Assembly: GCA_003640385.1 (NCBI GenBank)
Contig: RCAB01000013.1
Coordinates: forward strand, 310,001-374,000
DNA: 64,000 nucleotides
Source: Setaria digitata
Lineage: Eukaryota > Nematoda > Chromadorea > Rhabditida > Setariidae
Direction of reading: 5' to 3'
A program made the translations under genes and the position numbers. The notes below the pieces were generated by a model. That model was not told where the DNA came from. It saw only the letters and a list, made by a program, of their open reading frames with translations, and made no database searches. Below, piece by piece: positions 1 to 15,000 of this stretch. The first letter of the stretch is position 1, and every line of letters begins with the position of its first letter.

Positions 1-3000
1 CACTGCCGTCACCGGCTACCCATGATTTCATGGACATTGTTCACGCAGATTGGTTAACTGTTTCTGGAAATTTATCAGATATACGACTGAAGCGTTCCAC
101 ACCGGTTTGCTTTTATACTTGTACACTCACAGGGTTCGTTATCAACGAAATACTACTGTTTTATAAGTTTCAAATCCACACATTCCCGAAATCAGAAAAA
201 TTGCCTTGTTTGTAAAATTAAGAACTCCTCTAAGCAAAAAAGCATTTCTGTGAAATTTGTATGTGTATTAAGATAGGAAATTATTGAAGCATCCAGTTGC
301 TAGTCAAACACTATTGACTGGAAACAGTTGTTAACCAAACGCTTTAAACGACTTTTTTTTTTCCATCTATCTGTTTTCTTTGACGTCTGAGATGTTGCTG
401 TAAGTGATGTCTGTGTCTAAAAGACTAATTAATCATTGCGGCGACTTGATCTGTTATAAGGTTTCGATCATCAAAGAATAATCAAAAACCGAAAAAATGG
501 CAAGTAATTACTTATTGCAGTTGCTTCGGACAGCTATCCTAACACATTATTTGCTTAGTGGACGATGGCATATCGGATTACTTAATGATATCATACAGGT
601 ATTTCAATTCATTTATTTTAAAATAAAGTATGAAATTTGCAGTGCTTCTACAGGATTTAGATATGAATGCTTCAAAGGGTTCATATTATAATTTTGGTTC
701 GTGATATAGATTCAGAAGCTGAAGGAAGTTATTGGCCTTGTAAGATAAATCCTCCCAAATCTAATTGGATTTTCTGACCTCTGTCTACTTTACGTTTTCT
801 ATCTACTGCCATCTGACGTTTTTACCGATTTTCTTATTTTGCTAAAATCAGATAATATCTCGGCCTAAGGAATTAATTGAAAATCCTTGGTGACTTTTAT
901 AGTTTTGGTCAAAAGTTTTGGGTCTTTTATAGTGTTTTGTTAATTTCGTAAAGATCAGTGCTAACTAGCTGCGAAGAGCTAAGGCATTAATTGTTGGTGA
1001 CCAATAAAATATACACCAATTTTTACAGATTGTCGGATGCTTGCATGATAAATTAAATGATGATAATTAAGCAGTGAACAAATGTCCATGGTTGATAAAA
1101 TTCAAACTAAAGTGAAAAAGCATAATTCTCACCTGATTGAAAATTAAAAAAGATATATTGATGTTCAGTAGTACACGGATGAACAGGAGTTCATTTTCAT
1201 ATTGGCTAATTATAAATTTTTATTTGATTTTTACCTTTACATCAACTTCATCGTTCCTACTGAGATTAGTGGCTCTGTTTCTCAATAATTACAAACCTTT
1301 TATTAGCCATTCCCAATACGCCTTGTTGCGACAGTGATTGCTGATCAAGCAATTGACGAAAGGACCGATGATTGCCGTTATGACTGTACTGGACATGGGC
1401 AGTGCAAGGATGGCAGATGTTATTGTTTTCCGGGATATACTGGAACTTACTGCGAAGAAAGTTGGTTATTTACAGGAATTGTTTTATCTAACATGAAATT
1501 GCAAGTTGTTTCTTAAATAATCAGGTCGGAGTAAAAGTCTACCTGGTTGGTACTAGCAATTGCATTATTATGTCAAAGTGTGATGTGTACTCGAGTGAAG
1601 TTATTGCGCAGCACTTTAGCAAAGATTTAGTTTTGGAAATTAATTTTATCTGTACTTGCCAGAAGAAAACGACCAGCACTGAGGTTGGCAAGATGAAAGA
1701 CTAAAGTGAAAATTGAAATTGAGATATTCTGATAGCTGGAGAGGCTAGACGGAGAGAAGTGATGAACCTTATTTGCTTTTGGACTTTCCTTCTTTACCTG
1801 TCAGGCCTTCTTAAATTCCGTCGAAAAACAGTTGCTCTTGTCACATCATAAAAGAAATGCTCTCAAAGATTCATTGCATTAGTGTATAGAGTTAGTTATC
1901 TTTTGTGTTGTTGGGATGGATACATTTAATTACAGAAGTGAAGGAACTAACTCTAGAAACCATTAATGACTAATTAACATTTGGCTTGTTTTGAAGTGAG
2001 CTTCAGAAACTGTCTAAATTTTATCTCGCATAACTTGCTTATTCGAGTTATTTCTTGTATGAGCTGAAGGAATATTGCAATCATTAGTTGTCTTAATGCT
2101 AATAAATTCCCTTTGGTTAATTAAAATGGGTAGCATGAAATGTTAGCTTGGGCTCATTTAAGATTCGTGTCCACTGTTGTGCAGCGGGAACGGAATATTT
2201 TCTGGTGGTCAGTGTATATGTCATGAAGGTTACAAAGGTCCAGATTGTGACTTGCTTGCACATTGGTGTGAGGTACCGAACTGCAGTGGACATGGCCAGT
2301 GCAACCAGTTCGGTGATTGCGAATGTGATATTGGTTGGAAGGGTATTTTTTGTGATAAGGTGTTTTATTTGTCTTCACTTTCTTGAGACACCAACAATAA
2401 TTAATTTTAATCAACGTGAAGTAACTTAAGATTAGCATCCCACTTAATTTTAAATTTTGCGGTTGTATTTCATCCAAGCAGGGGGATGTCTTTGTTCTCA
2501 TGTTAACTGTTTTTGGGATAGATTTCAAAATTTTCTTTTGGGAATACCTTTGTTAACTTGATTGCAAGAATTAAACACTGATCAAAAAGAAAAGTGACTA
2601 TAATTAAAATTTAAATACAGCTGATGTTCTAGAAGGATTGTAAGGATCCTCAGTGCAGCGGACACGGTGTGTGTTACAATGAAAAATGCTATTGCGAGGA
2701 TGGGTATCGCGGAGAAAAATGTGAAGAAACATATCCAACAGCGGGTTGCATCAGTAAGGAACTGCGATTGTGTGATCAGAATCAACTAGAATCAGATGCA
2801 GATCTCGCTTGCACTAATCGCGGAAGAATTGATCCAGAATCAGGAGTATGCATTTGCATTCCTGGATACCATGGGAAAAAATGTGAGTTAGGTAGGTTTT
2901 CCAAATGGTTTTTATTTTTTTAGAATTCAGCGAGGAATTTCACAGAGATTATGTTTGCCTGTTTTCCATAATTACTTCAGATTTGTGTTACGTTATTTAA

Positions 3001-6000
3001 TTTAATCCATTTTGGAAGACGATATGAAATTTTACAGAACGGTGTGAAGTTGAATGCATGTACGGTTCATGCGGCGATGGAGTTTGCATTTGTGATGAAG
3101 GATGGACAGGTATGGACTGTACGGAAAGGAGATGCCTTCCCGGATGTGAACAACATGGACACTGCAACAATGGAACTTGCATGTGCAGCAAGGGTTGGAA
3201 TGGAGAAAACTGTTACATTGGTTTGTCTACTTGATGGCAAATATAAATTAATATAACACTAGAATATTCTCTGACTTTTGACTCTGCTTAAGCCTTGAAT
3301 CAGCGATAATGTTAATTAAAAATTATGAGTTTCAGCTGGCTGTGTGAACGACTGTAATGGTAATGGTGATTGCCAGTTGTTTTCTGGGCAGTGGAAATGC
3401 GCTTGTCATACGTCTTATTTTGGCGAGAACTGTTCTTTACCAATCGAGTCGAGTTGTGATGATGGTATTGACAATGATAATGGTATTAATTAAATTCATG
3501 TTTCTGTACAGAAAATTGATCAAAGAAATTGAATCGCTTGTTGAGATATAAATTCTATTCTAGTCCATTTCAACAGTTCATATCAAGGAATTAATTAACT
3601 TTCGGAGGAACATGTGAATTCTTTTCGGATTATTTTAGATGGTTTGATGGATTGTGAAGATTCAGAATGTTGTACGGACAGCAGCTGTTCATCAAGTCAG
3701 ATGTGTGCTACTGTCGTACAACCGCGCGATGTACTCCTGAAAGTAATACCACCTGTGAACGGCAATTTTTATCAGGTTAACTGTTGTCAGTTCATAGAAT
3801 TTATTAATTGGATTAATGCAGTACAGTGAGGCTTTGATTTTAACTTTTCTCAACTTTTCAGCAAATAAAGTTTCTGATTCAACGAGACTCTGTGCAACGA
3901 TACGCAGATGAACGTCATTTTAATGAAAGGTGCTTCAAATAACTTTCATATCAGTAGGAAGAAAAAATACTGGCACATGAAATATCGCTATGGAAGATTC
4001 TTGAATGATTTTTTAGTATCAAACTCAAAATCCAGAAAATTATTTATTTGCTCCTTAACGGCGAGACAAAACTTTAATAGAAAGTACATGGCAAGAAGTC
4101 GGTGCCACATTTTTTTTTTAAATCAAATATAAAAATTTTGTTTTTGTCGGTAAAAGCACCGACATTTTTCCGTTTCAGTTTTGTGTCGGTCATCCGTGGA
4201 CGCGTTTTGGCTGAGGATGGTTCACCGCTTACGGGTGTGCGTATTGCGGAAGCTCGTCATCCAACGTTATCAGGGTTCACGTTAAGTCGTAGTGAAGATA
4301 ACGGTGGTGCTTTTGATCTCGTAGTTAATGGTGGCAGGACGGTTACTTTACAATTTATGAGGAAGCCGTTTGAAAAACTTGAAAAGAATTTCTACATTCC
4401 GTGGAATGAAATTGTGTACGTGGGCGATATAAAGATGCGACTTGGACCGGCGGTATGCTGTTCCCAAAAACGTCCTAGAAAATGCTGATTCGTATAGAAA
4501 GATTTTTAAATGTAAACTGTTAACGGGATAATGCCGTCAAGTTTTAACCCGAAGATTTATTAAGGACTTTTTCATTTCGAAATCACTCTTGAATCTCCCT
4601 AGTCAAGCACCGAAGAATAAGTGTAAGCCATAGGAGTTAACTTACCAGGTACTCTGGATAACTAGATTAGCACTAATTGGAAATGATTGTCTTGTGTTTT
4701 GATACCGTAGTACCTTACTGTAGTAGGAGTAAACCCAACCGCTGAGTGTTAAGTGAAGTGTGAAACAATTATGAGCTCTTGGTTCCTGGATTAATGACTG
4801 TGCTCTAATTATTTTTCCTCTTTCCTATTCCCTTCAGTCACCTTTTTGCGGTAATTTTCGTATCCTGATGAGTTGAGTGCTTTAATATGTCGTTATACCC
4901 TTCAGCACGGATGGCATTTACTTCCAAAACTACCAAGATAACATCACGGTCCGAAGTGCATTCATTAATTTCACTTAAATGAGAAATGAGATTAGGAATT
5001 AATAGGTTCTGTTATGGTTATTTGTTACCTGCTGATAAATCGGCGAAAAGTAGCAGAAATATTTACACAATAGATAAAAATTAATTCAAGTTTATAAAGA
5101 ATGTTTTATAGAAAAAATATAGCGAAGTGAAACAAGTCTGTCATTCTCGATAAATGACCCGCTTATTGTTAAATATTTTGCAGTATTATTTAGGAAGAAG
5201 TTGAGAATGCCTTGATGCTAAATTAACTGAATTATAGGGTGTCTCTCGCGACACGTGTAAGTAATGATACCGTTATCATAATTTTATAGTGGAAGTTCAG
5301 GAAATTTTATTCATTTCAATCTCACGCTTTTAAACTCATGAATAAGGAGATAAAAGTGACAAATTGCAGGTAGCTCCTGCAAATGGGCGATTAGATATGA
5401 GTGAAAAGTGTCGACAGTATTATGCTACCAATCATTTAGCTCCTTCCATATTTCCATCATGGTACATAAGTCAGTATTCCGGAAGACTTACTTTTTCACC
5501 ATACAGTGTTCAGCTGCTAGCCGATTCTGGAAAATCCTTTGATTCCATTCAGGCAAGATTCATGCTTCTTAGATATTGCAAAGGAATTTTCTTCTGGAAA
5601 CTCTCAGTTGAACAGATTTGCTTTCTAACTAGCTTTAAATTAAAGTTGATCCATTCAGTTGGAGAAATCATCAATATATCGTTCGACATTTTTCGGTTGA
5701 TGAATTTAAATAAATTTAAGGTTTCAAATGGAATTGCATTTCGCTAAATTTTTCCTGTGGGTAATTGTATTCCTTTCGTTTTTCTCTTTGTTTATTATTG
5801 CAATTACTTTTTTTTTTTTTAATTTAAGATACCTACCACAAACGAAGTGTACTTAGTTTATGATAGTTCATTCACTGATGGCTACCGTAGTACACTATTG
5901 ATTCAATTGCTTCCAAGTCGTATTCCGGAAGAGATTCGATTGGTCCACCTATCTGTTAGTATTGCGGGCAATCATTTTCGCACAATTTTTTCGGCTGTGC

Positions 6001-9000
6001 CAAATTTAACGTACACTTATTCGTGGGACCAGACGAATGTTTATGTTCAAACTGTAAACGGATTGGTTAACGCTAAAGGTAAAATTATGGAATCTTGATT
6101 CAAACTTTTTAGAAAATAGAGACAAAACTTAGCACCTAGTATTTATAAAAGCGTTATCTCCTTAAATGGCTTTCTGCTTAGTTTCGGTTGGATACGAATA
6201 CGAAGGCTGCGAAGAGAACATTGCTTGGATTCATCGCCTTGTGAAACTCGAAGGACATCACGCAAACCGCTTCATGTTGGGGGATTGGTCATTAAGTGTC
6301 CACCATCACTATGATATTGTCCATAGTATGTTTTATAATTATTATTATTTTTTTTTTCCATATGAATTTCGTTACTGAGTAAAGTTGATTTTCTGCGATG
6401 AGTGATTAAATGTGTCATTTCTAGATGTTCTCGAGAAAGGTGATGGTACAAGGATTTTTTTGGATGAAGCTGCTCCGTTGTTAGCAACATTAATTGGCAG
6501 TGAACAACAGCGTCCTGTTATTTGTCCTTTCTGTGATACATTTGTTAGGTATTTTCTTCTCCAGATTGCAAATTCTTTACATCCTTGACTAAATTTTCTT
6601 TTTATTTTGTATTTTTTTATGAAATATAAAATATATGTCAGAAATGGAGCGACTATATTACAATCATTTAAAAAATAATTTTGCTAATTAATATTTTCAC
6701 AAGAATTTATTATGTCTGTGTTATTAATTTGCATTGCAGTGATGCTCGTCTTTTTCGGCCTGATGCTTTATGTGTAGGGAATGACGGTTCATTGTATATT
6801 GGCGATTACAACTTATTACGTCGCTTGACTCCAAGCGGAATGCTTGTTTCTTTGCTAGAACTCAGGTTTCCCTTATTTCGTTGAACTTCCGAGCACTTTC
6901 GTTACATTTAATTCAAAATAGGAACGAAAGAAGTTACTCGAATATTCTGAAGATCTGTTTTTAAGTTCCTCAAGTTATCCGGAATTATCTTGCCCATATT
7001 TCTTTTTTGGTTTAATTGAAAAAAGAATCATACATTAACATCCGTTGTTCACTGTTTACTTAATATTACAGCATATCGGATACTGCTCATCCTTACTACT
7101 TGGCTGTCGATCCGCTTACTGATTCACTCTTTATTTCATTGCCAGTACGTGCCCAAATATGGCAAGTAAATAAAGAAGTGGATGCTACAACAGATTTAAC
7201 AACAAATTATAACGTAGTGGTAGGTGATGGAAATGTATGTGTAAATTCTGCTGCACGTTGTGGTGATGGCTCACCCGCAGATATGTCTCAACTTACTTTT
7301 CCCAAAGGAATTGCTTTTGATGAACATGGAAATTTATATATTGCGGATAGTAGGCGTATCAGGTAATATGTTCTTAATTAAAATGTGGTAGACATATCAA
7401 GTAAGATGTTTTTAATTAAAAATAAATTTTGACGTATTTTCCTTCTCCGTTCCAGCAGCATTTGTACAAATTTTCGCTACACGGTAGGATATATATTTCT
7501 ACTTTTGAATAGTAATGAAGATTACAGAGTTGTAAATCGAGAACGGCAAATCAGTACATTGATCGCGGAACGGTCATATGGACCCCAATCATGTATCGTT
7601 GATTATGTGGATCTGGCTGATATCACTTTGGTAAATTGCAATCTTATTTTTACTGCTAATCTTTCTTTATCATTTTAAAGTCAGGGTACAAAAAACATTT
7701 TATTTGTTCCCACTCACTTAATACTTATAAATTATAGGTGTGGCCAACATCGCTTGCTATGGACATACTAAACAACAGGCTACACATACTTGATACAAGC
7801 TTAGTATACCGTATATCACTAGGTAGTGGCACGGCAACAGTGGCAGCTGGGACTCTTGCTGAATGCGAGCGGATGAAAACACTGGCAGGTGATTTGCTGC
7901 CTCAACGACCACTGACAGAGCCACGGTCCATTACGGTTGCACCAGATTCTACTCTGTATATTGTCGAGACAAATAATAAAAAAGTGAACCAGGTTAAACT
8001 TTGATCTTCGATCTCGGTTTTGTAGTAATCAAATAATTAAATGGTATGTGTTGTTAAACTTCCCAAAAAATATTCGTTGTATTTGTATAGTATTCTATTC
8101 CTTTTGCATAAAATGATGCATTAAGGAGAAATAAAATGAAAGAAATCAAACTGAAAATTTCCTTTATGAAATTTCCTCTAGTCGACACTAATGTATTTGA
8201 CCTTGATAGCATTTAATCTGCATTCAGATACGAGCCGTCTACCCTGATAATCGTTCAAGGGTAATAGCTGGAAAACCAAGCAAATGTGATTGTGATCGTA
8301 CAAATTGTCCGTGTGAAGATCTTTATCCAACTGTGGCCACTTCTGCTTTTCTTCATTCTCCTTCAGCTGTTGCTGTTGATTCAAAGGGAACGGTCTATAT
8401 AGCTGATAAGGTGATAGTTTTTTAAAAGTGTGCTGGTTGTAATAGTACTGTATTCTGTGCATTTCACCAAGGTAGACAGAGTTAGTTCAGTTCCAATTAA
8501 CCAAACTACTTGCATGGTTTTATGTCATTTAAACATGTTTATTCGAATCATTTAAGTCACAAGGAATTACTATTATTAGTGGTATTCCTTTCCTGCTTAC
8601 ATAAATATAAAGCACTTTATTTATAGGGTAATTTCAAAATTAAAAAACTTCAAAAACCTGGTGCAACATACGATGAAACGACTCGTCAGTACCGTATCCA
8701 TAGCCCTCATACGAATGAAATTTACATATTTAACAAGATCGGTCTCCATATGAGCACCTCTAATCTTTTATCAGGCAGCACTGTATTCAATTTCACTTAC
8801 GACGTTGACACGCAGTAAGTATTTCACCAAATCTTAAATTTTAAAAGGGGTTTATATAGTTGTAAACTGTGTTGTATGATTTTTTTTTTCTTTAATGCTG
8901 AAAATGTTTGGGTTCTGGTAAAGTTAGGAAAAGAAAAGTTTTTTTCGTCGTTCCAGTATTGGTCGTTTGACACAAATAATTGGTACGGGAGGATATGCTT

Positions 9001-12000
9001 TGCTGCTCCGCCGAATTGATGACTTAAAAACCATACTTGAAACAACTGCAGGCCTTCAAACAACACTAAATTTCGACCAGTTTGATTTGTCTTTATCGAT
9101 GATCACTTTCCCTAATGGTGGTAAGTTACGTATTTTTTTTTTGTTTTGCTTAATTTGTGGCAGTCCGTAACTTTCAAGTTCTTAATGTCTTTTTTTTTTT
9201 ACCATGCTTCTTCATTATTAACTAAATCATTTGCTTTTCTTCAGAAAATACCAAATTCTCTTACTTCCCTGGACATCTTCTTCGTTGTCGAGAGATATTC
9301 CGTCGAAATTGGTGCTTTGAGTATGATAAATTTGGACGTGCAAAGGCATTGCTGAATCCAGCCGGAATCTCGCATTCGTTGGCGAAACGTAGCCTTACGC
9401 AGAACAGTTTAGTAACAAGCGTAGCAAAGAGTGGCAGTCCGTATACAGTTTACAAATTTTCGAATGATAAATTCACGGAAGAAGGTGAGTGTGAAAATTT
9501 TCACAGCTTAGGGAGGATAGAGAGAGAAGATTGCGAGGTTTGGAAAGATAGATTTTCATGAACAGATGAAAAAATGATACATGTGGGGAATAAACAAGAC
9601 ATTGTTCTGCGGGGTCTGATAGGAGAGGAAAGGTGTAGTCCGTTTTTCTGGAATTTCATCCTTCAGCAAAGGAATTATAATTGAAAGAAGTATTTAGTGA
9701 AGGACAGCTGTTAACTGTGGAAAATGATTTTTTGAACTAATACGAGAGGAAACTTACGCATTTTTGTCCGACAGCGCCTAAATTTGTGACCATTCATTGT
9801 TAGCTAAAATATAATTAAGGTGCGCAGGATCGGCAGGTGACAATTCTTGATGAAGGTTTATTGACTGTCGCTTTTGGCGCGCGGATTCATTTTGATGGTG
9901 TAACGCATCCTCTTCTAGAACCGTATGAAACAGCAATTTTAAAACGAAAAGTAACTCTTCCGGAAATAGCAGATCCTCCAAGACGTGAGCTAAATTTACG
10001 TTTCGAATGGCGTACCTACATTCGTCGCAAGGAATCTAGTCGACGCATCCCAGAAAAGTGGCGCCGTGTTCAGCAGGTCGGAAGGAGACCGAGGGTATGA
10101 GTTAGGGTGTGCAGTGTCGGCTCCATCCCCTGCTCATACATCGAGTGTCTTCATTTTATTAACTTCTGTATTTAACTAATTCAAATAAATTAATTTGTAG
10201 TCGCTGATGAAGTCGTAATGCTTTCCTATAGAACGTCTGTTGCATGTCTGAGTTGAAAAAAAGCTTGTTCAATTACATTATCCATAATTTCTCACATATT
10301 TCATTTCCGATTTATTTACTCCAATATTTTCCTAAAGTATTTTCAAAAGTACATTTGACGAATGTCATTCTGTTTTTCACAGGATTTTCGCAAATATTAT
10401 CAGGAACACCATTAATAAGGATAATTGAAAGAGTTCAAATTGACTATAGCCGCAGGAAGCCTTAAAAGTTCAGAGAGTAGATCCCTGCTTTACCTGATCA
10501 AACTCCTGCTGCTGCATGCGATGTTTTCTGTACATGTTCAATAAATGAGCCTCTTTTTCAAAATTCCAGATCAATGGACGTAATGTGTTTACAATTGAAT
10601 ACGATTATGACAGCAAACAAGACACTATACGAAATAGTCTTGATGAGGAAGTACTCGCCGTCCATTATAACGATGCTGGCCAAATAACCTCCCTCACTCC
10701 ACTTCTCGTAAACGAACCTCATGTAGCTGCCATGAAAATCATGTATGATTCATTTGGAAGGCCAAATCAAATAGTTTGGGCAGCTTCATCCATTGTTTTC
10801 GAATATGATCGGTTCAACCGAATTATTTCAATAGTAGCACTTGCCGAAGGTTCCAGCTACCTCGAGCGGTAAATTTTTCTTACTAACAAGTTTGCTTATT
10901 TAGAAACTTGGATGACGAAATTTCGAAAGCTTATTATTAACGCTAAAGTGTTAAAATTCACAGGAAATTCACATACCAAAAGGAAAATCAGTTAATTCCT
11001 TCACTTATACAAATGCCATCCGGCGAGAAATATCGCTGGCGTACAGATCGCAGCAGTGGTATCACTTTGCTAAAAACTCCTGCTGGTGTCGTGCATCATT
11101 TCACGCAGTACGCCATATTTGATCGAATTTGTCGACAACGTACCATTTCGTTTTCGAATGCATCTTACGTTGCATGCATGGACGATGATGGACAACTGTT
11201 GGATTATCGAACTCCAGATGGACTCCATTCATTGACCGTGAAACGGGATACGTTTGGAAGAGTAGTGCAAATAAGTTCGGATGCTGAAAATACTTTCTTA
11301 AAATACGGAGAAAAAGATGGAAGCACTCAGGTTCAACTTTAAATTTTGAATTATTATAGTCGTCAGTTAGATCTGATTTCTCAAGAACCATTATTAAGAA
11401 ATTTTGTTGTAAGATAAAAAAAAAAAACTCCCATAAGCAATTATGGACATATTTACTTTTCTAAAAATTTAGGAAATCAAATCTAGATTTTTTTTGCAGT
11501 GACTTTTGCTATGCTATTCAAAATTTTTGCATAGAAATGATATTAAACACGGTTCTTCGCAGAAGAAAGCTAAAAAAGTAACAATAACGTATCAAGTTAC
11601 ATAGAGAAAACCAATAAGCGAAATTTTAAAATTGTTAGCGAAGTAACAGTTTATCAATAAATTACTGCGATTTTTCTTGCAGTGCAATGATTTCAGATAC
11701 AGGAGATTACCAACAGTTTCTTGAAGAGGACGTATCAGTGGCAAAGTATATTACCTTCTACAGTTCGTGAAGCTCATATGGCTGTCACTTATTTAAATCA
11801 GTAATTATTATTTCCAAGAAATAATTGATTCCAATATCTAAAAAATTGGTTTTCAGCAAAACATCTACTCCGCGAAGTACTGCTTTGGAACTTGCTGCCA
11901 TTTCAAGCATCGCTAACGTACATCATTAGTAGATTTTTCACGATACTTTTAATTAGTTTTATTCATTAATTTTGCTAGAAAAGTGCTTGCAGTCGTTTTG

Positions 12001-15000
12001 TTGAAAATGTGGTGGAATTTTTGTACGAATACGATGATTTCTTTCGATTGATAACTGTATCAGTCATCTATAATTCTGCACGTTTGTTACCACAGAAGTA
12101 TCAGTATGATTCTCGTCAAGGACGATTAACGAAATTAAATAATTTCGTTTTTTTGTATGATGGATACGTTCGAAGGATTATGGGTGAAACGGTAAATCTA
12201 TTTAGCTTTCAGTTCGGTAAAGATCATTGGCAATCAGTAAAGAGTATTTATTCTGCACAGTGAGATTTGTTGCATATTGTTCAGTAGGACGCATATCAAA
12301 TAATTCTTTGAAATAATTATTGCGCCTCTCCGTGCACGTTTCAGCTAATGATGGAAATTTTTTACAACAATGCGAATGAAGAATTCATGCGGAAACTAAT
12401 AATTAACGATTTGAAAGTTGTGGAAATGAACGTAACACGTCACACGCTTGGTTGGGTTGAAGACGTCCATTGGACTATTAATGGGGAGAAGAGGCCAATC
12501 GAAAAACGAACATTTAACATGGATGGTCAGGTGCAGTTTGCATAATTCTAAACGGATTTTTATTCCTCTAAAATTCTCAGAAGTCTCGATCTTTTTCTTC
12601 CTTCACTGAATATTATAGGTAGATTTTGAACTAATGTGTTCTTTAGTTGATACAGTATACAGCTGGTGATGCGGATGATCGTCGATGGACCCTTCATTAT
12701 GATTTAGATGGGCGACTTAAAGCTGTCAACGATGCAAAAATATTATTTTCCGGTGGTAACCTGAGAAACCTTGACCAGGTTCATTTCTTGTATTAGAAAT
12801 TAGACTGATATTTCTGAAAGTCTGTAGCAGCTAGAAACTCAATTATCATCGCAGGTAGAATATACGATAAATGAGAACGGATGGATCCGAAGTCGTGGTG
12901 GTATGTATTTCGAATATGATGTCTATGGGCGAGTGCACCGTGTATATCTATCAAGAACAATGGATATTGAGTACGGCTATGATGACCAATCACGTGTAAT
13001 TTGGAGGAGAGTAGGTGACGATCAATTCCAGCGTTTCTTTTATGCAATACCCGACCGACCGTATCTTCTAACACATTTTGCTTCGTATGTTTCATTGTTT
13101 TTGGTTGAAGATTCATTAATTACCTAATCTATTGTTATCTAGTCTACGTCTGTCGGTTATATGCTTGATTCATTGGCGTAATTCACAATGGAAGCCACTA
13201 GGTGATTATTAGATTGAAAATTAGATTGATCGTCCTATGCAAATGGATACAATGACTATACTTCACTGTCAGATCAGAATCAGCCTCAGTTACAGGACGA
13301 GTGAACCGCTGTCAACAATTCTCTACGACGATCAAGATTTCCCATTCGCGCTGTATAGTGGGAACAAATATTATGCCTTATTTGTGGATATTGATGACTC
13401 TCTTCGTTTCATTTTTGAACCTGATGGTACTATAGCGAAAGAAATAGTTCGCAATCCATTTGGTGCAACCATTATGGATAGTAATAATAAATTTTATTTC
13501 CCACTTGGTTATCGTCATCAATTCGATGACCCACTCAGTGGCATAGTAATTTTGGGACCGGAAGCACGACCGTATGATACGTATATGGGACGCTTCATGT
13601 CTGTTTCGATCTCGTATATCACTTCAGAAGTAAATATTTTTGCTCCTGAATATGAAGGTGATCCGTTTCGCGCAACACCAACGAAATCGAATTCGCTGCG
13701 ACACTTCCCACTTGGTAATGTTCAGTTTTATTCCCTTTTGACTAACTACTGGCGCTTTTTTTTTTTTTTTTTTTTAATATCTGACCTTACTTCAGCAGTT
13801 CCTTCCTGACGAGATTACTTAATATTATAACACATTTTAAAATTAGTTACTCATCTGTGATAACACCCCTATGTTTGATAAATATGTACTGCTAGAAAAG
13901 AGGCAATACGTCTTTGCTTGCTAAAACTGAACTAATATTTTCGCTTTTGATTTAACTTAATAATGGTTTAAGCGAGAAATTTTTGGAAATTTTGAAATCT
14001 GACGTTTAAAAAGTTTCAGATTTCGAACAGTGGATGGAAATGAATGGGTTCTCACTTTCGCATACGCTACCATCTTTTGCAAATCCCACGCAGAACCGCG
14101 ATCTGCAAAAGTTGCTTAAACTACCCGATAGCCTTTGTTCAGTCAGCTCGAGTCACGTCCTTTCTTCATCATTTTGCTCACTTATTCATAAAGTGAAGCA
14201 TTTCAATCAGTTTCTGACTGCTACACCATCAGTACTCCTACCACTTCATCTCCCATTTTTTGCCTTGTTTGACAAATTGTCATATAGTTCAGTAGATTCA
14301 CTTGGTTTCCGCGGATGGATTTTCAGAAAGCTACCGTTGAATAAGGTATTTGTCCTCTTTTTTATTATATTTTTTGTCTGAATGTAAGTATTTGCAACTA
14401 CGATATTTCAACTGACATAGATCTTGAAATAACCCTTGATGCTATCGGGATGAGGGATTCTATGGAAGGCAGAATAACTATAGTTGAAGATAGACCTGAT
14501 TACTCTAGGAGTCTATACTTGTTCTAGTATGTTATCGTTTGTTTCTGAGACTAAGAAACCGCCTAAGAAATTGTAGTGTGATGCTCATTTGTTGAGAAAA
14601 TCTCATAGTATCCTCATAGTAAATCTTATAGTAAAATCCTCATAGCATTTCTATGCCCAAAATGTGCTGTTTTATTCCTTAGAAGTTTTCTTTACCTATT
14701 TTTGCATTTTTATTATTTTTTTTACATATGTGTTTTTTTACATATATTTTATTTGATAGAGGAATGATGCAATGAAATATTTCTTTGAAGCTGAAGTGTT
14801 TAGCAGATTTCAAATTTCAGTTTGAAGTTCTTGGACATTCTTTAAAGGACGATGAAAAATTAAATCCTCTTAGGACGCTGCTAGATGGCAGCCACTTTCT
14901 GAATAATGGTGATATGGACTTATCGAGACAGTTTGTGCAAGTGATCTTTCCTTCCCTTCTTTTTTTTAGATTTTAAATAACGAGTGAAAATCTTTTGTTT

